From NCBI GenBank assembly GCA_023425615.1, contig JAFACJ010001148.1, positions 1-5,437 of the forward strand: 5,437 nucleotides of DNA, in the 5' to 3' direction. The position numbers and the translations under genes are program-made. The stretch is from Actinomycetes bacterium. Its GTDB lineage: Bacteria; Actinomycetota; Actinomycetes; Streptosporangiales; Streptosporangiaceae. Below, piece by piece: positions 1 to 5,437 of this stretch. The notes beneath the pieces were generated by a model, which made no database searches, was not told the origin of the DNA, and saw nothing but the letters and a program-made list of their open reading frames with translations. Numbering within the stretch: position 1 is the first letter of the stretch; every line of letters starts with the position of its first letter.

Positions 1-1
1 C

Positions 2-1045
2 GGCGCGCTCGCCGAGCGTGCGCTCGTGCCGGTGCTGCCGAGCCGCGAGGAGTTCCCCTACGCGATCCGCCAGGTGTCCGAGGCTCTCGGCTCCAACGGC
101 TCGACGTCCATGGGCTCGGTCTGCGCGTCCACGATGTCGCTGCTGGACGCGGGCGTGCCGCTGAAGGCGCCGGTCGCGGGCATCGCGATGGGCCTCATCC
201 ACGAGGGCGGCGAGTACGTCACCCTCACCGACATCCTGGGCGCCGAGGACGCGTTCGGCGACATGGACTTCAAGGTCGCTGGCACCAAGGAGCTCATCAC
301 CGCGCTCCAGCTCGACACCAAGCTCGACGGCATCCCCGCCGAGGTGCTGGCCGCCGCGCTGCGCCAGGCCCGCGGGGCGCGGCTGGCGATCCTGGACGTC
401 ATGCAGGACGCCATCGAGGGCGCCGGCGAGATGAGCGAGTACGCGCCGCGGATCATCACCATCAAGGTCCCGGTCGACAAGATCGGCGAGGTCATCGGCC
501 CGAAGGGCAAGATGATCAACTCGATCCAGGCGGACACCGGCGCCGAGATCACCATCGAGGACGACGGCACGATCTACGTCGGCGCGACCAACGGCCCCTC
601 CGCCGAGGCCGCGCGCCAGGCGATCAACTCGATCGCCAACCCGCACATGCCCGAGATCGGCGAGCGCTACCTGGGCACCGTGGTCAAGACCACGACCTTC
701 GGCGCGTTCGTCTCCCTCATGCCGGGCAAGGACGGCCTCCTGCACGTCTCGCAGCTGCGCAAGCTCCACGGCGGCGTGCGGATCGAGAACGTCGAGGACT
801 TCATCAAGGTCGGCGAGAAGATCCAGGTCGAGGTGACCGAGATCGACCAGCGCGGCAAGCTCTCGCTGGTGCCGGTCGAGGTCATCGAGAAGGAGGCCGC
901 CGCGGCCGCCGAGGGCGGCGGCGACGGCGAGGCGCCCGCCGAGGGCGGGCAGGGCGAGGAGTCCCGCTCCGAGCGGCCGCGCCGGACCCGGACCCGGCGT
1001 CCGACCTCCGACCGGGGAGACCGCGGCGGGGACCGCAACTCCTAA
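2..1045 (+). CDS. pnp: Polynucleotide phosphorylase (PNPase), 3' part; 5' end outside window
   Basis: PNPase degrades RNA 3'->5' by phosphorolysis and can add tails in the reverse reaction; it is a cytoplasmic trimer. The reading frame is open from base 2, so the GTG at base 26 is internal and roughly half the protein lies upstream. The visible 347 residues start in the second RNase PH-like core. The GDMDFK signature (Asp codon 266-268, Lys codon 272-274) and the Asp at 248-250 match the E. coli catalytic residues D492, K494 and D486. Next come an alpha-helical link, a KH domain (visible residues about 150-214, GxxG loop as GPKGK at 497-511) and an S1 domain (about 219-293, with TTFGAFV). The last ~55 residues are an Ala/Gly/Glu-rich stretch followed by an Arg-rich end, probably disordered. 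In actinomycetes this gene is often called gpsI. Identification is essentially certain; the tail's function is unknown. Confidence 0.97.
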   Translation, partial: GALAERALVPVLPSREEFPYAIRQVSEALGSNGSTSMGSVCASTMSLLDAGVPLKAPVAGIAMGLIHEGGEYVTLTDILGAEDAFGDMDFKVAGTKELITALQLDTKLDGIPAEVLAAALRQARGARLAILDVMQDAIEGAGEMSEYAPRIITIKVPVDKIGEVIGPKGKMINSIQADTGAEITIEDDGTIYVGATNGPSAEAARQAINSIANPHMPEIGERYLGTVVKTTTFGAFVSLMPGKDGLLHVSQLRKLHGGVRIENVEDFIKVGEKIQVEVTEIDQRGKLSLVPVEVIEKEAAAAAEGGGDGEAPAEGGQGEESRSERPRRTRTRRPTSDRGDRGGDRNS

Positions 1046-1052
1046 AGAACAT

Positions 1053-1087
1053 CCGGCCGGCCGGGCGCGCCAGCAGATGGCACGCCC
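1053..1087 (+). other. GC-rich inverted repeats in the pnp-M16 peptidase spacer
   Basis: The 99-bp spacer between pnp and the peptidase gene begins with a self-complementary run, CCGGCCGGCCGG (1053-1064). It overlaps a possible hairpin with arms GGGCGCGCC (1063-1071) and GGCACGCCC (1079-1087), one mismatch and a 7-nt loop. No T-tract follows, so this is not a standard intrinsic terminator. It could slow RNA polymerase or act as an RNA-processing or stability element between cotranscribed genes, or it may be chance in GC-rich DNA. I see no good -10 hexamer in the spacer. Confidence 0.25.
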
Positions 1088-1129
1088 CGCCCGCCGTATC
1101 AGCACAGCACGCCGACCGCGACGAGACGT

Positions 1130-1140
1130 GAAGAGAGAGA
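1130..1140 (+). promoter_or_regulatory. Purine-rich ribosome binding site of the M16 peptidase
   Basis: The sequence GAAGAGAGAGA precedes the start region. It is purine-rich but lacks a full GGAGG, so it is a moderate Shine-Dalgarno at best. It lies 4 nt before GTG 1145 and 10 nt before the in-frame ATG 1151. Either codon can be served, so the exact start of the peptidase is uncertain by two residues. Confidence 0.5.
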
Positions 1141-1144
1141 TCCA

Positions 1145-2494
1145 GTGACCATGTCGGGAGCACCCGTGATCGCCGCGGCCGAGCAGGAACCCGGAAGCAC
1201 CGTCGTCCTCCACCCGGGCACCGACGGGGCGGGCACGGTGCGCCGCACCGTGCTGCCGGGCGGGCTGCGGGTGGTCACCGAGACCATGCCGACGGTGCGC
1301 TCGGCGGCGTTCGGCATCTGGGCGGGGATCGGCTCGCGGGACGAGGACCTGGCCGACGCCGGCGCCACCCACTATCTGGAGCATCTGCTGTTCAAGGGCA
1401 CGGCCCGGCGCAGCGCGCTCGACATCTCCGCGGCGATGGACGCCGTCGGCGGCGACCTCAACGCGTTCACCGCCAAGGAGTACACCTGCTACTACGCGCG
1501 GGTCCTGGACAGCGACCTGCCGCTGGCGGTGGACATCGTCTCGGACATGGTCACCTCCTCGCTCATCGAGGACGCCGACGTGGAGGCCGAGCGGGGCGTC
1601 ATCCTGGAGGAGATCTCCATGCGCGACGACGACCCGTCCGACCTCATCCACGACGAGTTCGCCATCGCCATGTACGGCGACGCGCCGCTGGGCCGGCCGA
1701 TCCTCGGCACCGTCGACACGATCAACTCGCTGCGGCGCGACGGCATCGCGCGGTACTACCACTCCCACTACCGGGCGCCGAACCTCGTGGTCTCGGTGGC
1801 GGGCAACGTCGACCACCACCGGGTCGTGGAGCTGGTGGGCCGGGCGTTCGACGGGCATCTGAGCGGCTCGGAGCGGCCCGCCCCGCCCCGGCTGGGCGGC
1901 GGGGAGCCGGTGCCGACGCTGGGCGGGGGCACCCGGCTGATCGTCGACGACACCGAGCAGGCGCATCTGGTGCTGGGCGTGCCCGCGCTGTCGCGGGGCG
2001 ATGAGCGCCGGTTCGCGCTGGGGGTGTTCAACGCGGCGTTCGGCGGCGGCATGTCCTCGCGCCTGTTCCAGGAGATCAGGGAGAAGCGCGGCCTCACCTA
2101 CTCGGTCTACAGCTACACCTCCCAGCACGCCGACACCGGCTCGTTCGGCATGTACGCGGGCTGCCAGCCGGCCAAGGTCGACGAGGTGCTGAAGATCTGC
2201 CAGGAGGAGTTCGCCAAGGCCGCGGCGCGGGGCCTGACGGCGGAGGAGCTGGACCGGGGCAAGGGCCAGCTGCGCGGCTCGACCGTGCTGGGCCTGGAGG
2301 ACACCGGGTCGCGGATGAGCCGGATCGGCAAGAGCGAACTGGTCTACGACTCGCTGCTGTCGGTGGACGAGGTGCTGGCGCGGATCGACGCGGTCACCCT
2401 GGAGGAGGTCAACGCGCTGGCGCGGGAGGTGCTGGAGCAGCGGCCGACGCTGACGGTGATCGGGCCGTTCGAGGGCCGGGAGTTCGCGGTCTGA
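1145..2494 (+). CDS. M16 family zinc metallopeptidase (processing peptidase-like)
   Basis: A 449-residue M16 (pitrilysin/mitochondrial processing peptidase) zinc endopeptidase, the usual length for the two-domain bacterial form. The inverted zinc motif HxxEH is intact as H76-Y-L-E79-H80. The downstream glutamate ligand is probably E156 (76 residues after H80, in GVILEE), so the N-terminal domain should be catalytic. The C-terminal domain has the conserved GMSSRLFQEIREKRGLTYS block near residues 302-320, with the Arg/Tyr pair (R315, Y319) that holds substrate in this family. There is no signal peptide or membrane segment, so it is predicted cytoplasmic. About 28 poorly conserved residues precede the peptidase fold. 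It follows pnp on the same strand with a 99-bp gap, matching the gpsI-pepR neighbour pair of M. tuberculosis (Rv2783c-Rv2782c), and is probably cotranscribed. GTG 1145 is used; ATG 1151 is an equal alternative. The physiological substrate is unknown. Confidence 0.93.
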   Translation: MTMSGAPVIAAAEQEPGSTVVLHPGTDGAGTVRRTVLPGGLRVVTETMPTVRSAAFGIWAGIGSRDEDLADAGATHYLEHLLFKGTARRSALDISAAMDAVGGDLNAFTAKEYTCYYARVLDSDLPLAVDIVSDMVTSSLIEDADVEAERGVILEEISMRDDDPSDLIHDEFAIAMYGDAPLGRPILGTVDTINSLRRDGIARYYHSHYRAPNLVVSVAGNVDHHRVVELVGRAFDGHLSGSERPAPPRLGGGEPVPTLGGGTRLIVDDTEQAHLVLGVPALSRGDERRFALGVFNAAFGGGMSSRLFQEIREKRGLTYSVYSYTSQHADTGSFGMYAGCQPAKVDEVLKICQEEFAKAAARGLTAEELDRGKGQLRGSTVLGLEDTGSRMSRIGKSELVYDSLLSVDEVLARIDAVTLEEVNALAREVLEQRPTLTVIGPFEGREFAV

Positions 2495-2500
2495 GCGCGG

Positions 2501-2573
2501 CCCGCGGGAGCGTGCGGGGACCGGGCCGGCGCGAGACCCGGTTCCCGCCTTCCAGTGTGCCCCGTCCCGGGGC
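2501..2573 (+). other. Inverted repeats after the M16 peptidase gene; possible weak terminator
   Basis: Three GC-rich self-complementary elements lie between the peptidase stop and the dapB promoter region. They are the palindrome CCCGCGGG (2501-2508), a stem ACCGGG (2520-2525) / CCCGGT (2537-2542) with an 11-nt loop, and a compact hairpin GCCCCG-TCC-CGGGGC (2559-2573). None is followed by a T-tract. Clusters of such hairpins could reduce read-through into dapB, but in DNA this GC-rich some are expected by chance. Confidence 0.3.
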
Positions 2574-2607
2574 CCGGTGTGAAGGATCCTCGCGTTTTCG
2601 TCCGCGA

Positions 2608-2613
2608 TAGGCT
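2608..2613 (+). promoter_or_regulatory. Candidate -10 element for dapB
   Basis: TAGGCT within GATAGGCT fits the actinomycete TANNNT -10 pattern and lies 32 nt before the dapB GTG. That leaves room for a leader of about 25 nt carrying the Shine-Dalgarno. The local sequence is less GC-rich than the surroundings. I find no convincing -35 hexamer at 16-18 nt, so this would be a -10-dominated or activator-dependent promoter. It suggests dapB and its partner can be transcribed separately from pnp and the peptidase. Confidence 0.35.
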
Positions 2614-2632
2614 TCCCAGCACGGGAAACGTC

Positions 2633-2639
2633 GGGAGGA
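2633..2639 (+). promoter_or_regulatory. Shine-Dalgarno of dapB
   Basis: GGGAGGA contains a full GGAGG core (2634-2638) 7 nt before GTG 2646. This is the strongest ribosome binding site in the window and fixes the dapB start, which also begins exactly at the conserved beta-strand before the dinucleotide-binding loop. Confidence 0.8.
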
Positions 2640-2645
2640 CGAGAA

Positions 2646-3386
2646 GTGATCAAGGTAGGAGTGCTGGGCGGACGGGGCCGGATGGGCTCGGAGGTCTGCC
2701 GCGCCGTCGAAGGCGCCGCGGACATGGAGCTCGTCGCCGTGGTCGACCAGGGCGACTCCCTGGAGGCCCTCAAGCAGGCCGCCGTCGTGGTGGACTTCAC
2801 ACACCCCGGCGTGGTGATGGACAACCTCCGCTTCCTGGTCTCCCATGGCATCCACGCCGTCGTCGGCACCAGCGGCTTCGAGCCGGCCCGGGTCGAGCAG
2901 GTGCGGGCCTGGCAGCGCGAGACGCCCGGCGCCAAGGTGCTCATCGCGCCGAACTTCGGCGTCGGCGCGGTCCTCATGATGAACTTCGCGCAGAAGGCGG
3001 CGCCGTTCTTCGAGTCCGTCGAGATCGTCGAGCTGCACCACCCGAACAAGGCGGACGCGCCCAGCGGCACCGCCTACCGCACCGCCGAGCTGGTGGCCGA
3101 GGCCCGGCGCGCGGCGCAGGTCCCGGCGTCGCCCGACGCCACCACCAGCGAGCTGGACGGGGCGCGCGGCGCCGCCGTGGAGGACGTGCGGATCCACTCG
3201 GTGCGCCTGTCCGGTCTCATCGCCCACCAGGAGGTGCTGCTGGGCGGGCACGGCGAGGTCTTCACCATCCGGCACGACTCGATGAACCGCGAGTCGTTCA
3301 TGCCCGGCGTCCTGCTGGGCGTCCGCAAGGTCGCCGAGCTGCCCGAACCGCTGACCCTCGGGCTCGAACCGCTGCTGGGCCTGTGA
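2646..3386 (+). CDS. dapB: 4-hydroxy-tetrahydrodipicolinate reductase
   Basis: DapB reduces the dehydrated form of 4-hydroxy-tetrahydrodipicolinate to tetrahydrodipicolinate with NAD(P)H, giving meso-diaminopimelate for peptidoglycan and lysine. It is a cytoplasmic homotetramer. The 246 residues are the normal length for the actinobacterial form. The Rossmann loop is VGVLGGRGRMG (residues 4-14), followed by VVDFTHP (49-54) and VVGTSGF (72-78). The catalytic/substrate motif ELHHPNKADAPSGTA (129-143) has H131, H132 and K135, with the GT pair that contacts substrate. The C-terminal TIRHDSMNRESFMPG (207-221) and GLEPLL endings are typical. Arg10 and Arg12 replace the two Lys (K9, K11) of the M. 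tuberculosis enzyme, which may affect cofactor preference. The start is set by the GGAGG at 2634-2638. Its stop overlaps the next gene's start. Confidence 0.97.
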   Translation: MIKVGVLGGRGRMGSEVCRAVEGAADMELVAVVDQGDSLEALKQAAVVVDFTHPGVVMDNLRFLVSHGIHAVVGTSGFEPARVEQVRAWQRETPGAKVLIAPNFGVGAVLMMNFAQKAAPFFESVEIVELHHPNKADAPSGTAYRTAELVAEARRAAQVPASPDATTSELDGARGAAVEDVRIHSVRLSGLIAHQEVLLGGHGEVFTIRHDSMNRESFMPGVLLGVRKVAELPEPLTLGLEPLLGL

Positions 3387-3961
3387 ACGAGCCGGTCTTC
3401 CTCGGGGAGCCGTGGGACTTCCTCGGCGCGTCCGAGGCCGTCGACTTCGAGCACCCGGCGATCCAGGCGCTCAGCTCGCGCCTCCCCGACGGGGACCTGC
3501 CCTACGCCAAGGCGGCGTTCGACTTCGTCCGCGACGAGATCACCCACTCGGCCGACGCCGCCGATCCCCGCGTGACCTGGCGTGCCTCGGACGTCCTGGA
3601 GCAGGGCACCGGCCTGTGCTACGCCAAGTGCCATCTGTACGTGGCACTGCTGCGCCTGGCCGGCATCCCGTCCGGTTTCTGCTACCAGCGGCTGACGGAC
3701 GGGGACGGCTTCGTCCTGCACGGCCTGGCCGCCGTCCAGATCGGCGACGGCCACTGGGTCAGGCTCGATCCGCGGGGCGACCGGCAGGGGCTGCGCACCT
3801 GGTTCTCCGCCGAGGAGGACATCACCGCCTACCACGCCGACCCGGCGCGCGGCGAGGTCGACTACCCGGAGATCCACGCCCAGCCGCCGGAGAAGGTCCT
3901 GACCGCCCTGCAGACGGCCGAGAACCGGGAGAACCTGCTCCTTCCCTCAGAACTGCCCTGA
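3383..3961 (+). CDS. Transglutaminase-like cysteine-domain protein
   Basis: A 192-residue protein of the transglutaminase-like superfamily (PF01841 type fold), close in pattern to a small stand-alone bacterial family of about 190-200 residues. The expected catalytic triad is visible: Cys79 in GTGLCYAK, His113 in FVLHGL and Asp129 in VRLDPRGD. The helix after the Cys (HLYVALLRLAGIPSGFCYQ) is the conserved core. There is no signal peptide or membrane segment, so it should be cytoplasmic. The GTG start overlaps the dapB stop as GTGA (3383-3386) with no good Shine-Dalgarno, implying translational coupling. The frame remains open far upstream through dapB, but that part is Arg/Gly-rich out-of-frame sequence, not a real extension. 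Superfamily members include peptidases, amidases and cross-linking enzymes; the reaction here is unknown, and a link to diaminopimelate or peptidoglycan is inferred only from position. Confidence 0.88.
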   Translation: MNEPVFLGEPWDFLGASEAVDFEHPAIQALSSRLPDGDLPYAKAAFDFVRDEITHSADAADPRVTWRASDVLEQGTGLCYAKCHLYVALLRLAGIPSGFCYQRLTDGDGFVLHGLAAVQIGDGHWVRLDPRGDRQGLRTWFSAEEDITAYHADPARGEVDYPEIHAQPPEKVLTALQTAENRENLLLPSELP

Positions 3962-3977
3962 GATCCCGCAGAACGCC

Positions 3978-4703
3978 TCAAGGGGCCTGGAAGCCATACT
4001 TGTTGAACAGGGTGGTGGCCTCGGCCGAGGCCAGCCAGGCGACGAACGCGGCGGCCTCGTGCCGGTGCGGCGAGTCGGAGACGGCGGCGGCCGGGTAGAG
4101 GACCGTGGCGTTCAGGGCGGCGGGGATGGCGATGCTGCTGGCCGCGGCCCCGGCGGACTTCATGTCGGTGATGTAGACGAGCCCGGCGTCGGCCTGGCCG
4201 CTGCGCACCATGTCCAGGACGTCGCGGGCGCTCGCCTCCTCCGACCGCGGCTTGACCATCACCCCCGCGTCCGTCAGCACCTGCTGGGAGTAGCGGCCCA
4301 GCGGCCCGGTGGAGGGGCCGAGGACCACCCGCAGCCTGCGCTGGGCCAGGGCGGACAGGCCGCGCAGGCGCAGCGGGTTGCCCGGGGCGACGGCGATGGT
4401 CAGGGAGTTGCGGGCGACGGTGCGCTGCGTCTCCAGGTCGTCGGTGTGCTCCTTGAGCGAGGCGGTGTCGGCGGTGACGACCACGTCGCCGTCGCCCAGT
4501 TCGGAGGTGAGGATCTGGGAGCCGTCGAGGACCAGCCGGAACCGCAGATGGGGGTGGGCGTTGCGGTAGACGGCGGTGAGGTCGGGCATCACCTCGGTGA
4601 GGGAGGAGTCGGCCAGCAGCCGCAGGGTGACCGGGCCGCCTGCGCCGTTCGCGCAGCCGGCCGCGGCCGACGCCAGCAGGAGGACGACAGCCAGAGAACG
4701 CAT
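3978..4703 (-). CDS. modA: ModA-like molybdate/oxyanion ABC transporter substrate-binding lipoprotein
   Basis: A 241-residue ModA-type periplasmic-binding-fold protein, predicted to be anchored outside the membrane by a lipid. The signal is MRSLAVVLLLASAAAGC with lipobox AAGC, so mature Cys17. ModA features are LADSSLTEVMPDL (30-42; Ser34 is the likely ligand residue), GSQ (61-63), VVVTADTASL (74-83), ARNSLTIAVAPGNP (97-110), GPLGRY (133-138), ADAGLVYITD (171-180, Tyr177) and the ending LFNKYGF (232-238). The usual DVFASAD and PAG motifs are altered (VVVTAD, PLG), so the ligand could be molybdate, tungstate or another oxyanion. It is convergent with the transglutaminase gene (16-bp gap) and divergent from ung; no modB or modC is present in the window. 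I chose ATG 4703 because it starts the signal peptide directly and has TATGGT 7 nt upstream; ATG 4715 and GTG 4745 are in-frame alternatives. The gene symbol is provisional. Confidence 0.85.
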   Translation of the reverse strand: MRSLAVVLLLASAAAGCANGAGGPVTLRLLADSSLTEVMPDLTAVYRNAHPHLRFRLVLDGSQILTSELGDGDVVVTADTASLKEHTDDLETQRTVARNSLTIAVAPGNPLRLRGLSALAQRRLRVVLGPSTGPLGRYSQQVLTDAGVMVKPRSEEASARDVLDMVRSGQADAGLVYITDMKSAGAAASSIAIPAALNATVLYPAAAVSDSPHRHEAAAFVAWLASAEATTLFNKYGFQAP

Positions 4704-4710
4704 GATCGAC

Positions 4711-4716
4711 ACCATA
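4711..4716 (-). promoter_or_regulatory. Candidate -10 for a leaderless modA-like transcript
   Basis: On the minus strand the hexamer TATGGT fits TANNNT and stands 7 nt before ATG 4703. That spacing places the first transcribed base at or next to the A of the start codon. There is no Shine-Dalgarno before this ATG apart from a weak GGTG. No good -35 was seen. If correct, ATG 4715 overlaps the -10 and cannot be the start. Confidence 0.4.
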
Positions 4717-4768
4717 ACGGGATCAAGACTCGTCCAGGTTTCCACCCTGAACTGTCAGTGCTGATCGT

Positions 4769-4774
4769 TAGGGT
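4769..4774 (+). promoter_or_regulatory. ung: Candidate -10 of ung, possibly leaderless
   Basis: TAGGGT fits TANNNT and lies 6 nt before ATG 4781, the spacing typical of leaderless actinobacterial genes. A weak -35-like CTGAAC (4747-4752, 3 of 6 matches to TTGACA) is 16 nt upstream. The same bases include AGGG, 7 nt before the ATG, which could instead act as a Shine-Dalgarno of a longer transcript. The two readings cannot be separated from sequence alone. Confidence 0.45.
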
Positions 4775-4780
4775 GCGCCT

Positions 4781-5437
4781 ATGGACTTGACCGAGCAGCT
4801 TCCCCCGGACTGGCGCGCCGCCCTGGACCTCGATCCCCTGGCGACGGCTGCGCTCGGCTCCTTCGTGGCCGAGGAGTACGGGGCACGGGAGATCTACCCG
4901 CCGCGCGAGGACCTCTTCGCCGCCTTCCACCGCACCCCCTACGCCGACGCCAGGGTGCTGATCCTCGGCCAGGACCCCTACCACGGGCCCGGACAGGCGC
5001 ACGGCCTGAGCTTCAGCGTCCGTGAGGGCGTCAAGCTCCCGCCGTCGCTGCGCAACATCTACAAGGAGCTCCACGCCGACCTCGGCGTCGAACCCCGCAA
5101 GAGCGGCGACCTCGGCCGCTGGGCAGAGCAGGGCGTCCTGCTGCTCAACGCGGTGCTGACGGTCCGCGCCGGCGAGGCCGGATCCCACGCCAAGAAGGGC
5201 TGGGAGCAGTTCACCGACACCGCGATCCGCGCCCTGAACGCCAAGTCCGAGCGTGTCGTCTTCGTCCTGTGGGGCGCCTACGCCCGTAAGAAGGCGGCGC
5301 TGGTCACCGCCCCCCAGCACGTGGTGCACGAGTCGGCGCACCCCAGCCCCCTGAGCGCCCGCTCCTTCTTCGGCACCCGTCCCTTCAGCACCGTCAACAA
5401 GGCGCTGACCGACGAGGGGCTCCCCGAGATCGACTGG
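4781..5437 (+). CDS. ung: Uracil-DNA glycosylase, family 1; C-terminus cut by window edge
   Basis: UNG removes uracil from DNA by cleaving the N-glycosidic bond, starting base excision repair. The frame is open from ATG 4781 to the window end, giving 219 residues. Family-1 motifs are complete: the water-activating loop GQDPYHGPGQAHG (63-75; catalytic Asp65, Tyr67 packing against uracil), LSFSV (76-80; Phe78 stacks on the base), LLLNAVLTV (120-128; Asn123 reads uracil) and the DNA-intercalation loop HPSPLSA (187-193; His187, Leu191). The last visible residues, EIDW, match the usual family C-terminus, so probably only a few codons and the stop are missing. It diverges from the ModA-like lipoprotein gene across a 77-bp spacer. 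It is likely a single-gene unit or the first gene of one; nothing in the window shows DNA-damage control. Confidence 0.97.
   Translation, partial: MDLTEQLPPDWRAALDLDPLATAALGSFVAEEYGAREIYPPREDLFAAFHRTPYADARVLILGQDPYHGPGQAHGLSFSVREGVKLPPSLRNIYKELHADLGVEPRKSGDLGRWAEQGVLLLNAVLTVRAGEAGSHAKKGWEQFTDTAIRALNAKSERVVFVLWGAYARKKAALVTAPQHVVHESAHPSPLSARSFFGTRPFSTVNKALTDEGLPEIDW

Noticed and set aside
2409..3275. 288-residue minus-strand open frame opposite the end of the M16 gene and dapB
   Set aside because: It is a shadow caused by GC-rich third positions. The plus strand carries full DapB motifs, and the antisense product has no recognisable family pattern.
2555..3382. Long in-frame upstream extension of the transglutaminase-like gene, giving an apparent 468-residue protein
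   Set aside because: It runs through the dapB promoter region and dapB itself in another frame, is rich in Arg, Gly and Pro, and has no domain pattern. The recognised protein begins at GTG 3383, overlapping the dapB stop.
3074..3877. 267-residue minus-strand open frame opposite dapB and the transglutaminase gene
   Set aside because: Composition (Val, Gly, Arg, Asp rich) is typical of antisense reading of GC-rich genes, and both sense genes are well supported.
3962..4010. Possible bidirectional terminator between the convergent transglutaminase and ModA-like genes
   Set aside because: The gap is only 16 bp. I found only 3-4 bp pairings such as GCC/GGC around 3975-3986 and no T-tract in either direction.
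3412..4098. 228-residue plus-strand frame overlapping the transglutaminase gene and the end of the ModA-like gene
   Set aside because: It is Arg/Pro/Gly-rich and out of frame with the well-supported transglutaminase protein.
4059..4790. 243-residue plus-strand open frame opposite the ModA-like gene
   Set aside because: It is repetitive Gly/Val/Asp/Gln-rich shadow sequence that overlaps the ung start; the minus strand encodes a coherent lipoprotein with ModA motifs.
4589..5341. 250-residue minus-strand open frame opposite ung
   Set aside because: The plus strand contains the complete family-1 UNG motifs; the antisense frame has no domain and runs through the divergent promoter spacer.
1..5437. 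Novel defence system, mobile element, CRISPR array or biosynthetic cluster
   Set aside because: All coding space is taken by housekeeping or ordinary accessory genes with uniform base composition. There are no direct-repeat arrays, transposase, integrase or attachment-like repeats that I can see.

Overview
The window looks like ordinary chromosomal housekeeping sequence from a high-GC actinomycete. The evidence is very high G+C, a third codon position that is almost always G or C, frequent GTG starts, and proteins that match actinobacterial versions of their families. DapB in particular resembles the Mycobacterium tuberculosis enzyme through most of its length. I infer a Streptomyces- or Actinomadura-like organism, but the genus cannot be fixed from this sequence. 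I see no rRNA, tRNA, CRISPR array, insertion sequence, phage gene or other sign of transfer.

Layout, left to right. (1) Bases 2-1045, plus strand: the 3' half of polynucleotide phosphorylase (pnp), running from inside the second RNase PH-type core through the KH and S1 RNA-binding domains to an Arg-rich tail. (2) Bases 1145-2494, plus strand: a complete M16-family zinc peptidase with its HxxEH site. (3) Bases 2646-3386, plus strand: dapB of the lysine/diaminopimelate pathway, with a clear Shine-Dalgarno and a plausible promoter of its own. (4) Bases 3383-3961, plus strand: a small cytoplasmic transglutaminase-like protein whose GTG start overlaps the dapB stop by four bases, so the two are probably translationally coupled. 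(5) Bases 3978-4703, minus strand: a ModA-like substrate-binding lipoprotein, convergent with the previous gene and with no permease or ATPase gene beside it in the window. (6) Bases 4781-5437, plus strand: ung, uracil-DNA glycosylase family 1, divergent from the lipoprotein gene and cut by the window edge probably just before its stop.

The first two genes form an RNA-decay/protein-turnover pair commonly kept together in actinomycetes. The next two form a tight unit whose second member has no established link to diaminopimelate synthesis. The 77-bp divergent spacer between the lipoprotein gene and ung carries a TANNNT -10-like hexamer 6-7 nt before each start codon, which suggests leaderless transcripts in both directions.

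I found no convincing new multi-gene system. The most useful leads are the dapB-transglutaminase coupling, the orphan ModA-like lipoprotein, and the two candidate leaderless starts.
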